From assembly GCA_946902985.2 (NCBI GenBank), contig OX336389.2:343020444-343084443 (forward strand): 64,000 bases of DNA, written 5' to 3'. Shown piece by piece: positions 1 to 10,373 of this stretch (positions are counted from its first letter, which is position 1; each line of letters starts with the position of its first letter). Origin of the DNA: Meconema thalassinum (lineage: Eukaryota > Arthropoda > Insecta > Orthoptera > Tettigoniidae). Below the pieces are notes generated by a model that was given only the letters and a program-made list of their open reading frames with translations, made no database searches and was not told the DNA's origin. The position numbers and the translations under genes were made by a program.

Positions 1-186
1 GTCCCTAGATTCTCCCTAAACGCGGCTGCATCGCAATGTAGAAATGAACTGTGCGGGTAAATGTGTTAGTTCATTCAACTCGCTATATTATATGTAATAA
101 GTTAATTGTTTCAGTGATAAGCTATAGAATTATTTAAAAACTAGAATAGTTGCTAGAGATGTAGAATAGACTAGGAAGGAGTAGCC

Positions 187-372
187 TACTATTGACTTGA
201 TCTTTGCTGCAAGAATGCTTATTGAGAAAAATCTTGAAAAAGGGAAAGAGTTAGTAATGGTATTTCTAGGTATAGAGAAAGCTTATGATAGCACTGCAAG
301 ATCAAAAATTCGGGAATGTTTAGAAAGGCACAATGTCCCAAAAGACTTGATAAACAAGATCAAAATGATATA
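187..372 (+). pseudogene. LINE reverse-transcriptase fragment
   Basis: The forward frame from about 190 reads DLIFAARMLIEK, then VFLGIEKAYDS and a helix-like stretch ending at a stop near 370. This is the RT palm region of non-LTR retrotransposons, normally with an F-hydrophobic-D-x-x-K-A-Y-D-S motif. The first catalytic Asp of that motif is replaced (LGIEKAYDS). Only about 60 residues remain, and a stop codon lies just upstream (near 181). It is a dead, truncated scrap of a LINE whose clade I cannot assign. No flanking LINE sequence is recognisable on either side. Confidence 0.6.
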
Positions 373-944
373 ACAGCTTAGACTTTTACGGCCAGCGTTC
401 ATAATTAAGTACAAGTTGTTCAGGCTTGAATGCCGTGGTCCAGACAGGATATCTCCCGACGTATCACCGGAAACTGTCCGGCATTTTCAAGGGTTCCGCT
501 CCTTTCCTTGGTCAGCAGTGGATTGAGGACCAGCTCCACTGCTCTCAGTATTTATACCGTGTGAGCTGAGCGTTCTCTGTGCAGTCCAGCTAGATCGTCT
601 GGTCTCGCGTACATGTTGCGGGGAACGGCGCTTGCTCCGGCTTCGGTGACCGAACTTGTGAGGGTCAGGTGTTCCCTGGGCGACTGCCGGACTGTAGCGG
701 GAAGGTTCTTCAGGTTGATGAGTGCGTGATATCTTGGCCTTGGTGTGCCTAAGGGCCGGGATTCATGTATTACGCACACGTTCAATTTCTTCTTTTCGAT
801 TGAAGTTGTCGGGGTGTTTGAATATTTCTATAGCTTGCCGTTGCAGCCTGGTGTGGTAGTGGAGAGTATCTCCGTGTCCCCGTACTGTTCATCGTGGCTG
901 GGCAATAGAGAATGCTCAGGGACTGCTCGCTGTGGTAATTTTGA
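373..944. other. No gene recognised
   Basis: This is moderately GC-rich sequence with only short open frames on both strands. I recognise no domain, repeat end or RNA gene in it. Confidence 0.5.
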
Positions 945-1385
945 ATAGATGTTGTTGATTCATTTAGCGGCTTTGCGACACCGTGGTCATGTAGTCCCTT
1001 GTACTTGTGTGTGAAACTTTTATGATAACCTGTGTTATTGTGATGGCTGTATTAGTGTTTGTATTTGCAATTAAAATAAGGTTTGGGAAAGATGCGGCCT
1101 TGGCCTTTAGTTAGGAACCATCCCGGCATTCGCCTGGAGTAGAAGTGGGAATCCACGGAAAACCATATTCAAGATGGCTGAGATGGGAATCGAACCCGCC
1201 TCTTCTCACTTTTGCCTCACGAGGTTGAATAGGCCTATACCCCGTTCCAGCCCTCAGACCAGAATTACATTTCTTTGCAGAGCCAGGAATCGAACCTACC
1301 CCTCCGCGGTGCCAGTCTAGAGTGCTTGCCATTACGCAACGAGGCGAACATTTTGAATACAAATCAGGCAGATTTTCCACAGAGT
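945..1385 (-). mobile_element. tRNA-derived SINE, family A, with two box-B motifs
   Basis: On the minus strand the head near 1385 reads like a tRNA 5-prime half (GCCTCGTTGCGTAATGGC, box-A-like), followed by a perfect box B, GGTTCGATTCC (complement of 1286-1296). A second box-B-like block, GGGTTCGATTCCC, lies at 1185-1197, so the SINE appears to carry two tRNA-like modules. The same order of blocks is seen at 62525-62910 and, split by a LINE, at 22748-23021 plus 36849 onward. The 3-prime part (945-1110) is a conserved tail shared with another SINE family at 47381 and 59690. Pol III transcription with LINE-driven copying is the usual life cycle of such elements. Confidence 0.75.
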
Positions 1386-1726
1386 TAAAAATATTGCCTA
1401 AGTCGAGTGCTACATTGCAAATGGCTTGACGAACAAAGAAAAAGCAGGTGAAAGTTTTGTAAATTCTTGAAATTTCCTAGAAAAATAAGGAAACAGACTG
1501 CCATATTCGAACATATCCGCACGATCAATTAATGTCAAGTGACACTACAGCTAGTGGTGACACCGGTGCGCGACAGTTTGACGTTCGACATAGTAAAGGG
1601 CTGAAGGCAGTACGTGAGGGAGCGAGAGAGACAGACATAATAGTCCTTCCCCACTATCGCTGCAAGGCCGTACGCGCCAGAAGCATGCTGGTTGCGTGCC
1701 CAGCTTGCTGTTTGGCCACCTCTGTC
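1386..1726. other. No gene recognised
   Basis: Spacer between a SINE and a MITE. A short open frame starts at 1532 and runs on into the MITE, with no recognisable motif. Confidence 0.5.
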
Positions 1727-1729
1727 TTA

Positions 1730-2746
1730 GGCCGGTATTACACTATCAAAGAAATTTGTGAAAGATCTTTCATAAAATATATGACAGTGTAATGGGGAAA
1801 TCTTTTATAAAAGGTGGTTTTATAAAATTTCTTTTATAAAATGTATGAGCATCATGCTGTGTTTGATAAAAGATTCAAACCAAAATGGCGGATCATAACA
1901 GCTGGAATATTACCACAACAAAGATGCTCTTATCAGAGTGTGATATGCATGAAATGTTACATAGTATGTTACATATTGAATGGTGTACAATGTAAAACAT
2001 AAATAACAGATAGAACGGGTAGGTAAAAATAGCCGGGGCTATAATCGCTGCACATAAAGGGCACACATTTCAGGATATAAAGAAGAATTAAATAGTGAAA
2101 TAGGCTGAAATAAGCCGTGAATAGTATTTTATGATATAAATTAATAATTTGTATTATAATTCGTTAATTTTACTTATGGTATTAGGCCTACAAGCGAGTA
2201 TAAATAAGTACTTTATCTTTACCGGTGGGTAATACATGTAACCAACCATCATGAGCAAGTGTCTAGTTGGTCAAATGAGTAGAGTGCTTGACTCCGGAAT
2301 GAGAGGACCAGGGATCGAATCCCACCAAATGCTTAATTTTTTACTTCATAGGATTCAATTTTCTTTGCTCGGACAATGGTTGTTTCGAACGTCACCATCA
2401 TTCATTTCATAATTATTAATAATTAAATATTAATGTAATTTTTCAAGTCCTCGTACTGCAGCTCGTTCACCAAGATTTTACTCGTATAAATATCTTTCTT
2501 GTCACGTGGGCGGGTTTTAGCCCATAGACGTTTAGTTTATCTTTCTGTTTATTTTACATACCGGTATGTTATTGCCACTACAGAATTTCAACTACTGTAA
2601 TAACGTCAAGTGAACAAGGAACTGTCCTTCATCCATTTTGCTGAACTATGATAAAATATTTGATGTAGTGTAATGGTGAGTTTATTGCTTTGTATAACTT
2701 TTATAAAATTTCTTTGACAAACTTGTTTGATAGTGTAATACCGGCC
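1730..2746. mobile_element. Harbinger-like MITE (3-bp TSD TTA)
   Basis: The ends are inverted repeats beginning GGCCGGTATTACACTATCAA. The first 21 bases match perfectly (1730-1750 against 2726-2746), followed by about 14 bases of weaker match. The flanks are TTA at 1727-1729 and TTA at 2747-2749. A 3-bp TWA duplication with GG-starting termini is characteristic of PIF/Harbinger elements. The 1017-bp interior is AT-rich and has no transposase, so the copy is non-autonomous. Short TTTTATAAAA-type repeats lie inside both ends. Confidence 0.75.
2241..2330 (+). other. Degenerate tRNA-like segment inside the MITE
   Basis: Around 2263-2322 the text reads TAGTTGGTC, GTAGAGTGCTTGACTCC, then CCAGGGATCGAATCCC. 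This has the spacing of a tRNA box A, anticodon arm and box B (one mismatch to GGTTCGAATCC). The acceptor stem does not close convincingly, so it is more likely an old SINE head than a functional tRNA gene. Confidence 0.35.
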
Positions 2747-3452
2747 TTAAACGGACTAACGCCTTCAAGTTATATCACTATGACCAGAGCCATCTCAAAA
2801 GCTTCGCGCAGTGTCACTGAACGCAAGGAGCTACCTGCGCGACGTCATCCGCACGATAGGGAGGGACCAGTATTTGCGCACCGCCTCACCATGTGTATAA
2901 TGAATTGAAGAAAATACGTTTGTAACATATTGTAATCCAACATTTCCCCCAGTGTCTCACATCTAGTGGGACGTGTGTTGGCGACCATGGGACTCCAGCT
3001 GAGTCCGGCATCGCTTCCACTTACTTGTGCCGGGCTCCTCTCCGTCTTCTTTCGTGTCAACCTCTCTTGGTCAACACTTGTTCTTTTCCGACACCGACGG
3101 TATTAGGGTATCCGAGGCCCCAGGAGTCTCTTCCTTCCCCGCCTTCATTGGCCCTTCTCTCATCTTTCCTGATCCCTCATTCTTCGAGGGATCAGCCTTC
3201 TTTTCTTTTCAATATACCCTCAAGGGATCCCGGCTGGTGAGTTCGGGAGTTAGCGGCCCCGAGGGATTCCTCAGCTGGGTCCGGTTCCCCACCTCACCCT
3301 TTTTTTTTCTCATTGCCTTGGGGCTATTCTTTAAGGTACCCACACTAGTTTGTGAATTGACTCCTGTTTGTATCTAAATTACTTTTTGTTAGTATTTTGA
3401 ATCTAAACTACATTTTGTAAGTATTTTCAATCTGACTTGCATTTTGTAAGTA

Positions 3453-4917
3453 CACACATCAAAAAAAGTTTTGCATCACCTCGGTTCCCAGATCTCCGGC
3501 ATATAGACGTTGACTGTGTATATTGTATCCAAGATACAGTCCCTTTGACTGTTCATAGATGTCACTAAAACTGCTCAAAGATGTAAACAACCATGCATGA
3601 GCAGGGCCTATTAGACGGAGGGGGTACGACAGCCGATCAGTTCCAGTCATTCCACCAGGACGAAGGTACGCTGCTCATGTTGTCTGTAGTTCTACCATGC
3701 CTAGAAGGTCAATACCGCAGTTCGATCGCGTCCGCATTGTTACTTTGTGTCAAGAAGGGCTCTCAACAAGGGAGGTTTCCAGGCGTCTCAGAGTGAACCA
3801 AAGCGATGTTGTTCGGACATGGAGGAGGTACAGAGATACAGGAACTGTCGATGACAGGCCTCGCTCAGGCCGCCCAAGGGCTACTACTGTAGTGGATGAC
3901 CGCTACTTACGGATTGCCGCTCGGAGGAACCCTGACAGCAATGCCACCATGTTGAATAATGCGTTTCGTTCAGCCACAGGACGTCGTGTTTCAACTCAAA
4001 CTGTGCGCAATAGGCTGCATGATGCGCAACTTCACTCCCGACGTCCATGGCGAGGTCCAGCTTTGCAACCCCGACACCATGCAGCGCGGTACAGATGGGC
4101 CCAACAACATGCTGAATGGACCCCACGGAATTGGCATCACGTTCTCTTCACCGATGAGTGTCGCATATGCCTTCAACCAGACAATCGTCGGAGACGTGTT
4201 TGGAGGCACCCTGGTCAGGCTGAACGTCTTAGACACACTGTCCAGCGAGTGCAGCAAGGTGGTGGTTCCCTGATGTTTTGGGGTGGCATTATGTGGGGCC
4301 GACGTACGCCACTGGTGGTCATGGAAGGCTCCGAAACGGCTTTACGATACCTGAATGACATCCTCCGACCCATAGTGCAACCATATCGGCAGAATATTGG
4401 AGAGGCATTTGTCTTCATGGACGACAATTCTCGACCTCATCGTGCACATCTTGTGAATGCGTTCCTTCAAGATAACGACATCGCTCGACTACAGTGGCCA
4501 GCATGTTCGCCAGACATGAACCCTATCGAACATGCCTGGGATATGTTGAAAAGGGCTGTTTATGGACGTCTTGACCCACCAACCACTCTGAGAGATTTAC
4601 GCCGAATTGTCGTTGAGGAGTGGGACAATTTGGACCAACAGTGTCTTGATGAACTTGTGGATAGTATGCCACGGCGAATACAGGCATGCATCAATGCAAG
4701 AGGACGTGCTACTGGGTATTAGAGGTAGTGGTGTGTACTGCAATCTGGACCACAAATGCTGAAAGTCTAGCTGTATGATGGTACAACATGCAATGTGTGG
4801 GTCTCATGAGCAATAAAACGAGCTGAAATGTTGTTTGTGTTGATCTCTATTCCCTTTGTATTTAACGGTTCCGGAACTCTTGGAACCGAGGTGATGCAAA
4901 ACTTTTTTTGATGTGTG
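3453..4917 (+). mobile_element. Intact Tc1-like DNA transposon
   Basis: Terminal inverted repeats begin CACACATCAAAAAAAGTTTT. They are identical for 36 bp (3453-3488 against 4882-4917) and then partly matched for about ten more. The flanks are TA at 3451-3452 and TA at 4918-4919, the usual Tc1/mariner target duplication. The 1465-bp element carries one uninterrupted transposase gene. Perfect ends and an open frame suggest recent insertion. The target is the minisatellite of a retroelement. Confidence 0.93.
3697..4722 (+). CDS. Tc1-family transposase, DD34E, full length
   Basis: This 341-aa protein would cut and paste the surrounding element by binding its inverted repeats. Residues 1-120 form the paired-type helix-turn-helix DNA-binding region (SIPQFDRVRIVTLCQEGLST; VSRRLRVNQSDVVRTWRRY) with a GRPR hook at 58-61. 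The catalytic core has Asp153 in VLFTDECR, Asp243 in FMDDNSRPH and Glu278 in PDMNPIEHAWD. There are 34 residues between the second Asp and the Glu, the DD34E spacing of Tc1. WGGIMW near 195-200 is the usual glycine-rich segment. Length fits the family norm of about 340. The chosen ATG precedes the MPRRS start typical of the group. No frameshift or stop is present, so activity is plausible. Confidence 0.93.
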   Translation: MPRRSIPQFDRVRIVTLCQEGLSTREVSRRLRVNQSDVVRTWRRYRDTGTVDDRPRSGRPRATTVVDDRYLRIAARRNPDSNATMLNNAFRSATGRRVSTQTVRNRLHDAQLHSRRPWRGPALQPRHHAARYRWAQQHAEWTPRNWHHVLFTDECRICLQPDNRRRRVWRHPGQAERLRHTVQRVQQGGGSLMFWGGIMWGRRTPLVVMEGSETALRYLNDILRPIVQPYRQNIGEAFVFMDDNSRPHRAHLVNAFLQDNDIARLQWPACSPDMNPIEHAWDMLKRAVYGRLDPPTTLRDLRRIVVEEWDNLDQQCLDELVDSMPRRIQACINARGRATGY

Positions 4918-4919
4918 TA

Positions 4920-5097
4920 TTTTCAATCTAAATTACATTTTGTAAGTATTTTCCACCTAAATCACATTTTGCAATTATTTTCAGTCTAAATTGCATTTTG
5001 TAAGTATTTGGAATGTATGGCCAACATTTTGTGAGTATTTTGAATCTAAATTGCATTTTGTAAGCATTTTCAATCTCAATTGCATTTTGTAAGTACT
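4920..5097 (+). repeat. 29-bp minisatellite, right part (left part about 3377-3450)
   Basis: Tandem degenerate copies of a unit around AATTGCATTTTGTAAGTATT with TTCAATCTA linkers, split by the Tc1 insertion. They match the arrays at 25967-26690 and 30114-30920. Confidence 0.8.
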
Positions 5098-6744
5098 GTT
5101 CTTGGAATCTATAAGTTTTTTCAGTTTGTGGATTTCCTTGAGTAGCCTATGTCTGTGTACTTTGTACAATTTAAACACATCATCACTTGTTTGGTACTTT
5201 GCTATTTCAAGAGATCCAGTGTTATTGTTATTACTATTAATAACTGGTATTCCTATTGAGTATGGTCCTCATTCTCCTCTTCCTATTTTCCTGCATAGCA
5301 TTTTCATCTTGGGATATTGATATTAATGGGAAACATTATGACATGGCCCCATAAATGTCATGAAAAATGGAGATAATGGTCTGGAAGAAACTGAAAAATC
5401 AATGAAAGTTTGAAACAGAGAATAAATCTCCACCTTGTTCTGGGGTGAATCTATAACTGTATTCATTGAAGAAAGAAAAAATACAACTAAAAACACATTT
5501 TGCCATCACTGATGTTTATAGCTCTCACAAAATTCTGATGAATTCCATGTTCAGTGGACCTACAGTAGGTTTACTCGATGGAGGTACTGTACCTGATAAT
5601 CCGGAAAGGATCCTGTTGGAATATCCAATGCCCCCGCTGGATTGCCTATTTCTAACTGCACCGGAATATACTACATTAGAAATCGCTTCCAACATGGCCT
5701 TTAGGGATTTACAGACAGCAGTTACCAGAATATTGTGGATCAACAACCAACTACACGGGGCACTCACCTTTACTTACCTCTCGGGGACTGGGACTTCAGC
5801 TTCGCCTACACTACATCCACAATATTCTTCACCTTATATTTAAAATGAATCACACTCCAACAACAATGGAAAACAATCTGAATAAAATTTATTAACAATA
5901 GGGTAAACTAATCTACTATAAACAAAATAACAATAAACGAATTTAACAATAGACATTAAAATTAAAAACACGCAAACATTCACACCTCCTTTCAACTCTA
6001 CATCTTATTACAATGCTGTATTAAAAATTATGAGTATAAACTCTGGGCTTGTTCTAGGCCTACACTGCGTAAAAATAAAAACGTTTAATGAAGTCTCTTA
6101 ATGGCATTCCAGACACATAGTTTCATTCACAAGCCTGCGTTTGCAGAACGCACGTGCAGTAACTTTGTTTCATCAATGAAATACCGGCACCATGCCGTAC
6201 TCGAAACTGGTTTATACAATTAATACAAGGCGGCGAGAGTACACCTGTTTATATTATGTCATCGCTCTCCAAATAACGGTGAATCATTCTCGATAGCCCA
6301 CAGAGAGACTGCTTGTGTGTGCATTTATAAAAACACGTAAAAATTAACATTTAGGTCTTACAAAAGTTCACATAACTACTCTGTTTCTTAAAATCATTCT
6401 AAAAAATTTTATGCACTCTTTCATTCGCACCCCGCAATTGTTCTAGACCAATTCGGTTCCACAATTTCTCTTAACAATGAACAATCGTACACACCAAAAC
6501 ATCCGCTCATAAAACACACGCTATTCCGAAACAATTGATTAATAAATCCTACTGAATTATTTAACTAATTAAATCATTTACACGTAATATGTTTATAATA
6601 ATATCCATTATCTAGTGTTGCTAACGCGACACTTTCGAGATTCTAACTTCCCGGTTACAATATAATTCTTAACTTAATATATACACTGGTTTTTCACATA
6701 ACCATCCTTCTCTAACGTTCTGTAGTTTTAATATATACTTTAGG
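5098..6744. other. AT-rich spacer, no gene recognised
   Basis: The longest open frame is 5466-5843 (125 aa, plus strand). It has no recognisable domain, signal peptide or repeat, and its codon use looks no different from its surroundings. I treat it as chance. The rest is AT-rich and carries no ends or boxes that I can name. Confidence 0.4.
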
Positions 6745-6950
6745 GGCGTGGTGGCTCAGCGGTCTAGCTGTATGCCTCTCACCAAGGCGGTCTGGGTTCG
6801 ATTCCCGGTCAGTGCATGTGAGATTTTCGAAGTGAAATGCCATGTCCTGTGGTTCGGATTCCACGTAAATAGGAGATCCCGTGGCTCATGATCTCAAGAT
6901 TAACGGTCACGTTAAACTACAAGCTTCCTTCCTTCCTTTTTTTTAATATA
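6745..6950 (+). mobile_element. tRNA-derived SINE, family B
   Basis: It starts GGGCGTGGTGGCTCAGCGGT (box A TGGCTCAGCGG) and has a perfect box B, GGTTCGATTCC, about 45 bases later (near 6797), in a tRNA-like layout. The body then reads TGTGAGATTTTCGAAG. The end is GGTCACGTTAAACTACAAGC followed by CTTCCTTCCTTCC and a T-run. The head matches the minus-strand SINE at 53774-54102 (GTGGCTTAGGCGG, CTCTCACC, GTTCAAATCCCGGTCA). No TSD found. Confidence 0.7.
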
Positions 6951-8127
6951 CTGCTTACACATCGTCTTATATAGGTTTCATTACATTGTCGGTATAATAC
7001 AGTCGACTAATTAAGGTAAACTGTACGTAATTACATAACTTCGGGTTTAATAAAATTTAATAATTGTATTATAGACATGAGTAGACAATCTTTCTCAAGT
7101 TGCATTTCCGCTGAAACCCTCCTGTTAACACAGCTAAATCGTTAATTCACAAAAATTATTTACATGTAATACAACGGCTGTTATCATGATACATGCCTTT
7201 TTTTTAATCAAAGAACAACAATACTTTGACTTCCTTAAAATGCCGAATTCCCTCGCATGAGCACTCCATAGCTCTACAAATCCTCATATAACAGTATATA
7301 TGGCATAAACAATTATCATCTACTATGTTAAACAATAACCAAAAGGGATTAATTGTTATTAACATGTCTTATGTAGGAACTTCTCTCAAATACTGGCATG
7401 ACCCTCAGTATCATTGCACATGACTACTGGACTATAATTATACATGCGTAAGTTCTTCAAACGAAACTTCCAATTGTAATGAACGATATTAGACAGTCGT
7501 GATTAACCTCCTAAAGTTTACTCCACAAGAAGATAATTAACTGTTAACACGTCTGTCGCAAATACATGTAATAAAAATAATACTCCTGTCTCATCTCACT
7601 TGTCAAGCTTTAAATTGTTAATCGTTGTAGGCTAATATCATGTCGACAAAATGACGTGATGTTACACAAATAGGATAAAATAACACCCATGTTATTTATA
7701 GTGTCAGATAGAATTCAATCCTGACCGGGATAAACTAGCTTTGAATTCCTAGCCAAAGATTTGAATAATCTTCTATCAAAAGGTATTTCCTCTAACATAT
7801 TAAATGAACAAAACTCTTAGCTTTACAAATAATAAGAAAGGTTTGTCAATGTCGTAATGTTTTTCCACACAAAGAATGTTCATAGGGATTAAGACTTCGG
7901 TCTTATCAAACGACAAGTATTTCTTTGATCGTCGATAGTTTATGTACAATAATGATATAACAATATCATTCGATGTTTCTTCTTTTCTTGAAGTTATATG
8001 TTGTTACAAAGTGCTCAAATTAAATTTAATAAGAATTTAATTTGAAGTATGACACAATGTCAGAATACTTGGTTTAAATGAAATTATTAAAATTCGAGAG
8101 TCGAAACGACTAGTCAGTCATTCCAAA
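6951..8127. other. AT-rich spacer, no gene recognised
   Basis: There are no open frames of note. The left terminus of the DDE transposon that follows may lie in this stretch, but I could not find a matching inverted repeat. Confidence 0.4.
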
Positions 8128-8517
8128 GTAATGGAGGTTACAAGCGTACAACTATATTGTTTAAAAAATTAATGTTAAAAATTATATATTCTGAAACCAA
8201 ATATGTTGCAAGTATAAGTTTTGTTTTTATTAAGGTTCAAGCATAAATCAATTTCCATTCATCAAGTAATATCCAAAATATCACCTTTAAAAGAGGGTAA
8301 CGGAGGTTACTCACACATATGGCTAAGTCGTGACTTCTTAACTATTTCTTAAATTTTCTGTGAATAATAATGGTAAAAAAAATATTTTAAATTAATCAAA
8401 TTCTTAAAAAGTTGGGCTATTTATTTGCAGTACTCCCATGAAAAATAATGTATGGAAATTAATATTAACTATTTTACAAAAAGTAACGGAGGTTACAGCC
8501 TGAGTAACGGAAGTTAC
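8128..8517. repeat. Subterminal 14-bp palindromic repeats, left cluster
   Basis: Four copies of GTAACGGAGGTTAC or a one-base variant (8128 with ATGG, 8297, 8483, and 8504 with GGAAG). They lie downstream of the transposase stop codon and are probably binding sites for the encoded protein (inference). Confidence 0.7.
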
Positions 8518-8877
8518 ATGTGCATTTCAAGATGTGGTTTCTGGCTGTTTATGGCTCAGATTAGAGTCATTTTTAATAAAGTGTAATAGGAAATGAAATT
8601 GCTAGGATCATAAAGAAATGCAATTTAGTTTTGATGGAAAAAACATATATTTAATAGTTTTAAACAATTAGCCTAATTACTACTAGGCTACCTTACAGTA
8701 TCTTGTCTTTAATGTTAAAAATAATACTGAAAATTATATTATTTGAGAGAAAACTATTACAATATCTTAATAAAGAAATTTCAAATAGTTTTAAGAAATA
8801 AAACATGTTGAAAGTAAACAGTTAGCCTATCTATCAATAGTCCCAATGGTACGATGCAATGTCTGACCCAGAAATCG

Positions 8878-10131
8878 TTAAGCCTCCCACACTTCTCCGA
8901 TAGACTCATGAAAAACATACTGGACACGATTAAGACCACTTATCTTTACTTCTGGAGTTTTCAATATTGTTTTGATTTGTTCAAACTGAATAAATTTAAT
9001 GTCATTTTCATCCGTTCGAAATACTTTCTTGGAACTGTCGCACGTTCTCATGAACATTACTTGAACCTCCCCTTCTTCTTCACAGACACAACTTTGGCAA
9101 ACAGCCACATAATTATAGACATTATTTTTTACTTGACCTTTTATTTCCACAAGAACATAGGTACCACACGTGATGTTTTTTGCCGTAAGTTCATATCTGT
9201 TTGGTTGAACTGATGATGATGTACCTGGTTCAGCTTTGGTCTCCTCCTCACTGTCTGATGGAAATACATCAGCATATTTAATCCTTTGATGTTGACTCTC
9301 CTGTAAGTATTCTCCTTCTTGTTCTGTGTCGGTATCTGAGTCTAAAACCTTAATTTTCTTTAGTTTAGACTTTGCTGTGATACCAGCAAGAACATGGCTG
9401 TCATCATGCTTCTCAAAATAATGCAGTGAATTGAGACCAATTACTTTTTCCTTCTTGCTCTTCTGTTTTAGCTTGTACTGTACTTTTCTTGCTTTTTTCC
9501 ATCGAGTGTTAAGCAGGTCTTCATTTTGTTTGATGTCTTCTTTTGGAACAAAGAAAACGTGGGTTTTCTTGCAGGTCATTGTGGCAAGTTCATAATACTC
9601 TTTCGCAGAATTAATATTGAGGTTTTCCGCTTTAATCTTGTGCCAAAGTAGATTCTTAACTACGGCTCCGACGCCATCTACAGCACCTTTGCCATGAGAT
9701 GCAGCAAAAGTTGTCCATTCGACGAACTGACAGTTGAGATCGTCCTCTAGTTTGCAAAGGTTTGAGACTGTATACTTGCTCCGAAATTGACTTGCAGCAT
9801 TGTCTGAGAATATAATTAGATGGTCAACTTGTGGAAATTCTTCTTTAATGAAATTGCCTATGAGTTTCAAAAATGTCCACACTGCATATTTACTATGGTC
9901 TAGGTTGTAACTAATTATTACAAGCGATTCAGTTTTACTTGTGGACCATATAACACAAGTAAAAACAGTGACATGGCGTTCTCTCCAATGCGCACTTTGT
10001 ATTTGATTCTGTGTGGTCAAAGAAGCGTTTTCCGCAAAATCAACTTGGATGACTACTTCAGACTCATCACCTCGATTTTTACACTCTTCAAAATACTCAT
10101 ACTGTATTCTTTTAATAAAGCAGTGCATTTT
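8878..10131 (-). pseudogene. DDE-like transposase, C-terminal part (exon body)
   Basis: This is an open frame of about 418 residues after the HCFIKR junction. Motifs in order, numbered from the first Met of the open frame (10152): QVDFAEN (Asp38), IQSAHW, IIFSDNAASQF (Asp117), then ASHGKGAVDGVGAVVK (Asp159), an acidic Ser-rich linker near 270-310, and a C-terminal region with CQSCVCEEE. Two Asp-centred strands followed by the SHGKG-VDG block fit an RNase H-like catalytic core. I know this arrangement from unnamed arthropod and cnidarian proteins but not under a superfamily name. The reading frame is uninterrupted, but the gene is separated from its 5-prime half by a LINE. The ATG at 10152 lies in LINE-derived sequence and is not the natural start. 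Role by inference: DNA transposition. Confidence 0.65.
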
Positions 10132-10373
10132 AAAGGCTGATATTTTATTCAATTAATTCCAAAGAGCCATAGGCTCGTACAGAGGAATTGTACAGTAATA
10201 TGTGTGTTTACACACCAAGGAAGAAAATTCTGAAGGTAACACAAATTGATGAATAAGGACATAGGCCTATTATAAGGTTGATACCATATCTAAGATTGTT
10301 TAGACCAAGGTCCCTTAAAATGATAAGCACTTAAGATTTTTAATCTTATACATAACTTAACTTATTTGATGTA

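Larger units (their letters stand above)
2946..5097 (+). mobile_element. Non-autonomous retroelement copy 3, split by a Tc1 element
   Basis: From CCCCCAGTGTCTCACATCTA the sequence follows the same 5-prime region as the elements at 25373 and 29769 (GTGGGACGTG, GGCGACCA, GCCGGGCTCCTCTCCGTCTT, CCGACGGTATTAGG). It then enters the same 29-bp minisatellite based on AATTGCATTTTGTAAGTATT. The Tc1 element at 3453-4917 is inserted in the minisatellite, which resumes at 4920 and fades near 5097. I see no (CAT)n tail and no TSD, so this copy is 3-prime incomplete. The open frames at 3025-3377 are repeat sequence, not genes. Confidence 0.75.

Noticed and set aside
552..785. 77-aa minus-strand frame
   Set aside because: No recognisable motif, and an overlapping plus-strand frame of similar length.
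3025..3377. Overlapping 71- and 116-aa frames
   Set aside because: They lie in the 5-prime region of a non-autonomous retroelement; the other two copies do not keep the frame.
5466..5843. 125-aa open frame as a possible host gene
   Set aside because: No domain, no splice or promoter context, and an equally long antisense frame overlaps it; chance is more likely.
6745..6830. A functional tRNA gene
   Set aside because: Boxes A and B are present but the acceptor stem does not pair and the sequence continues into a SINE body seen elsewhere.
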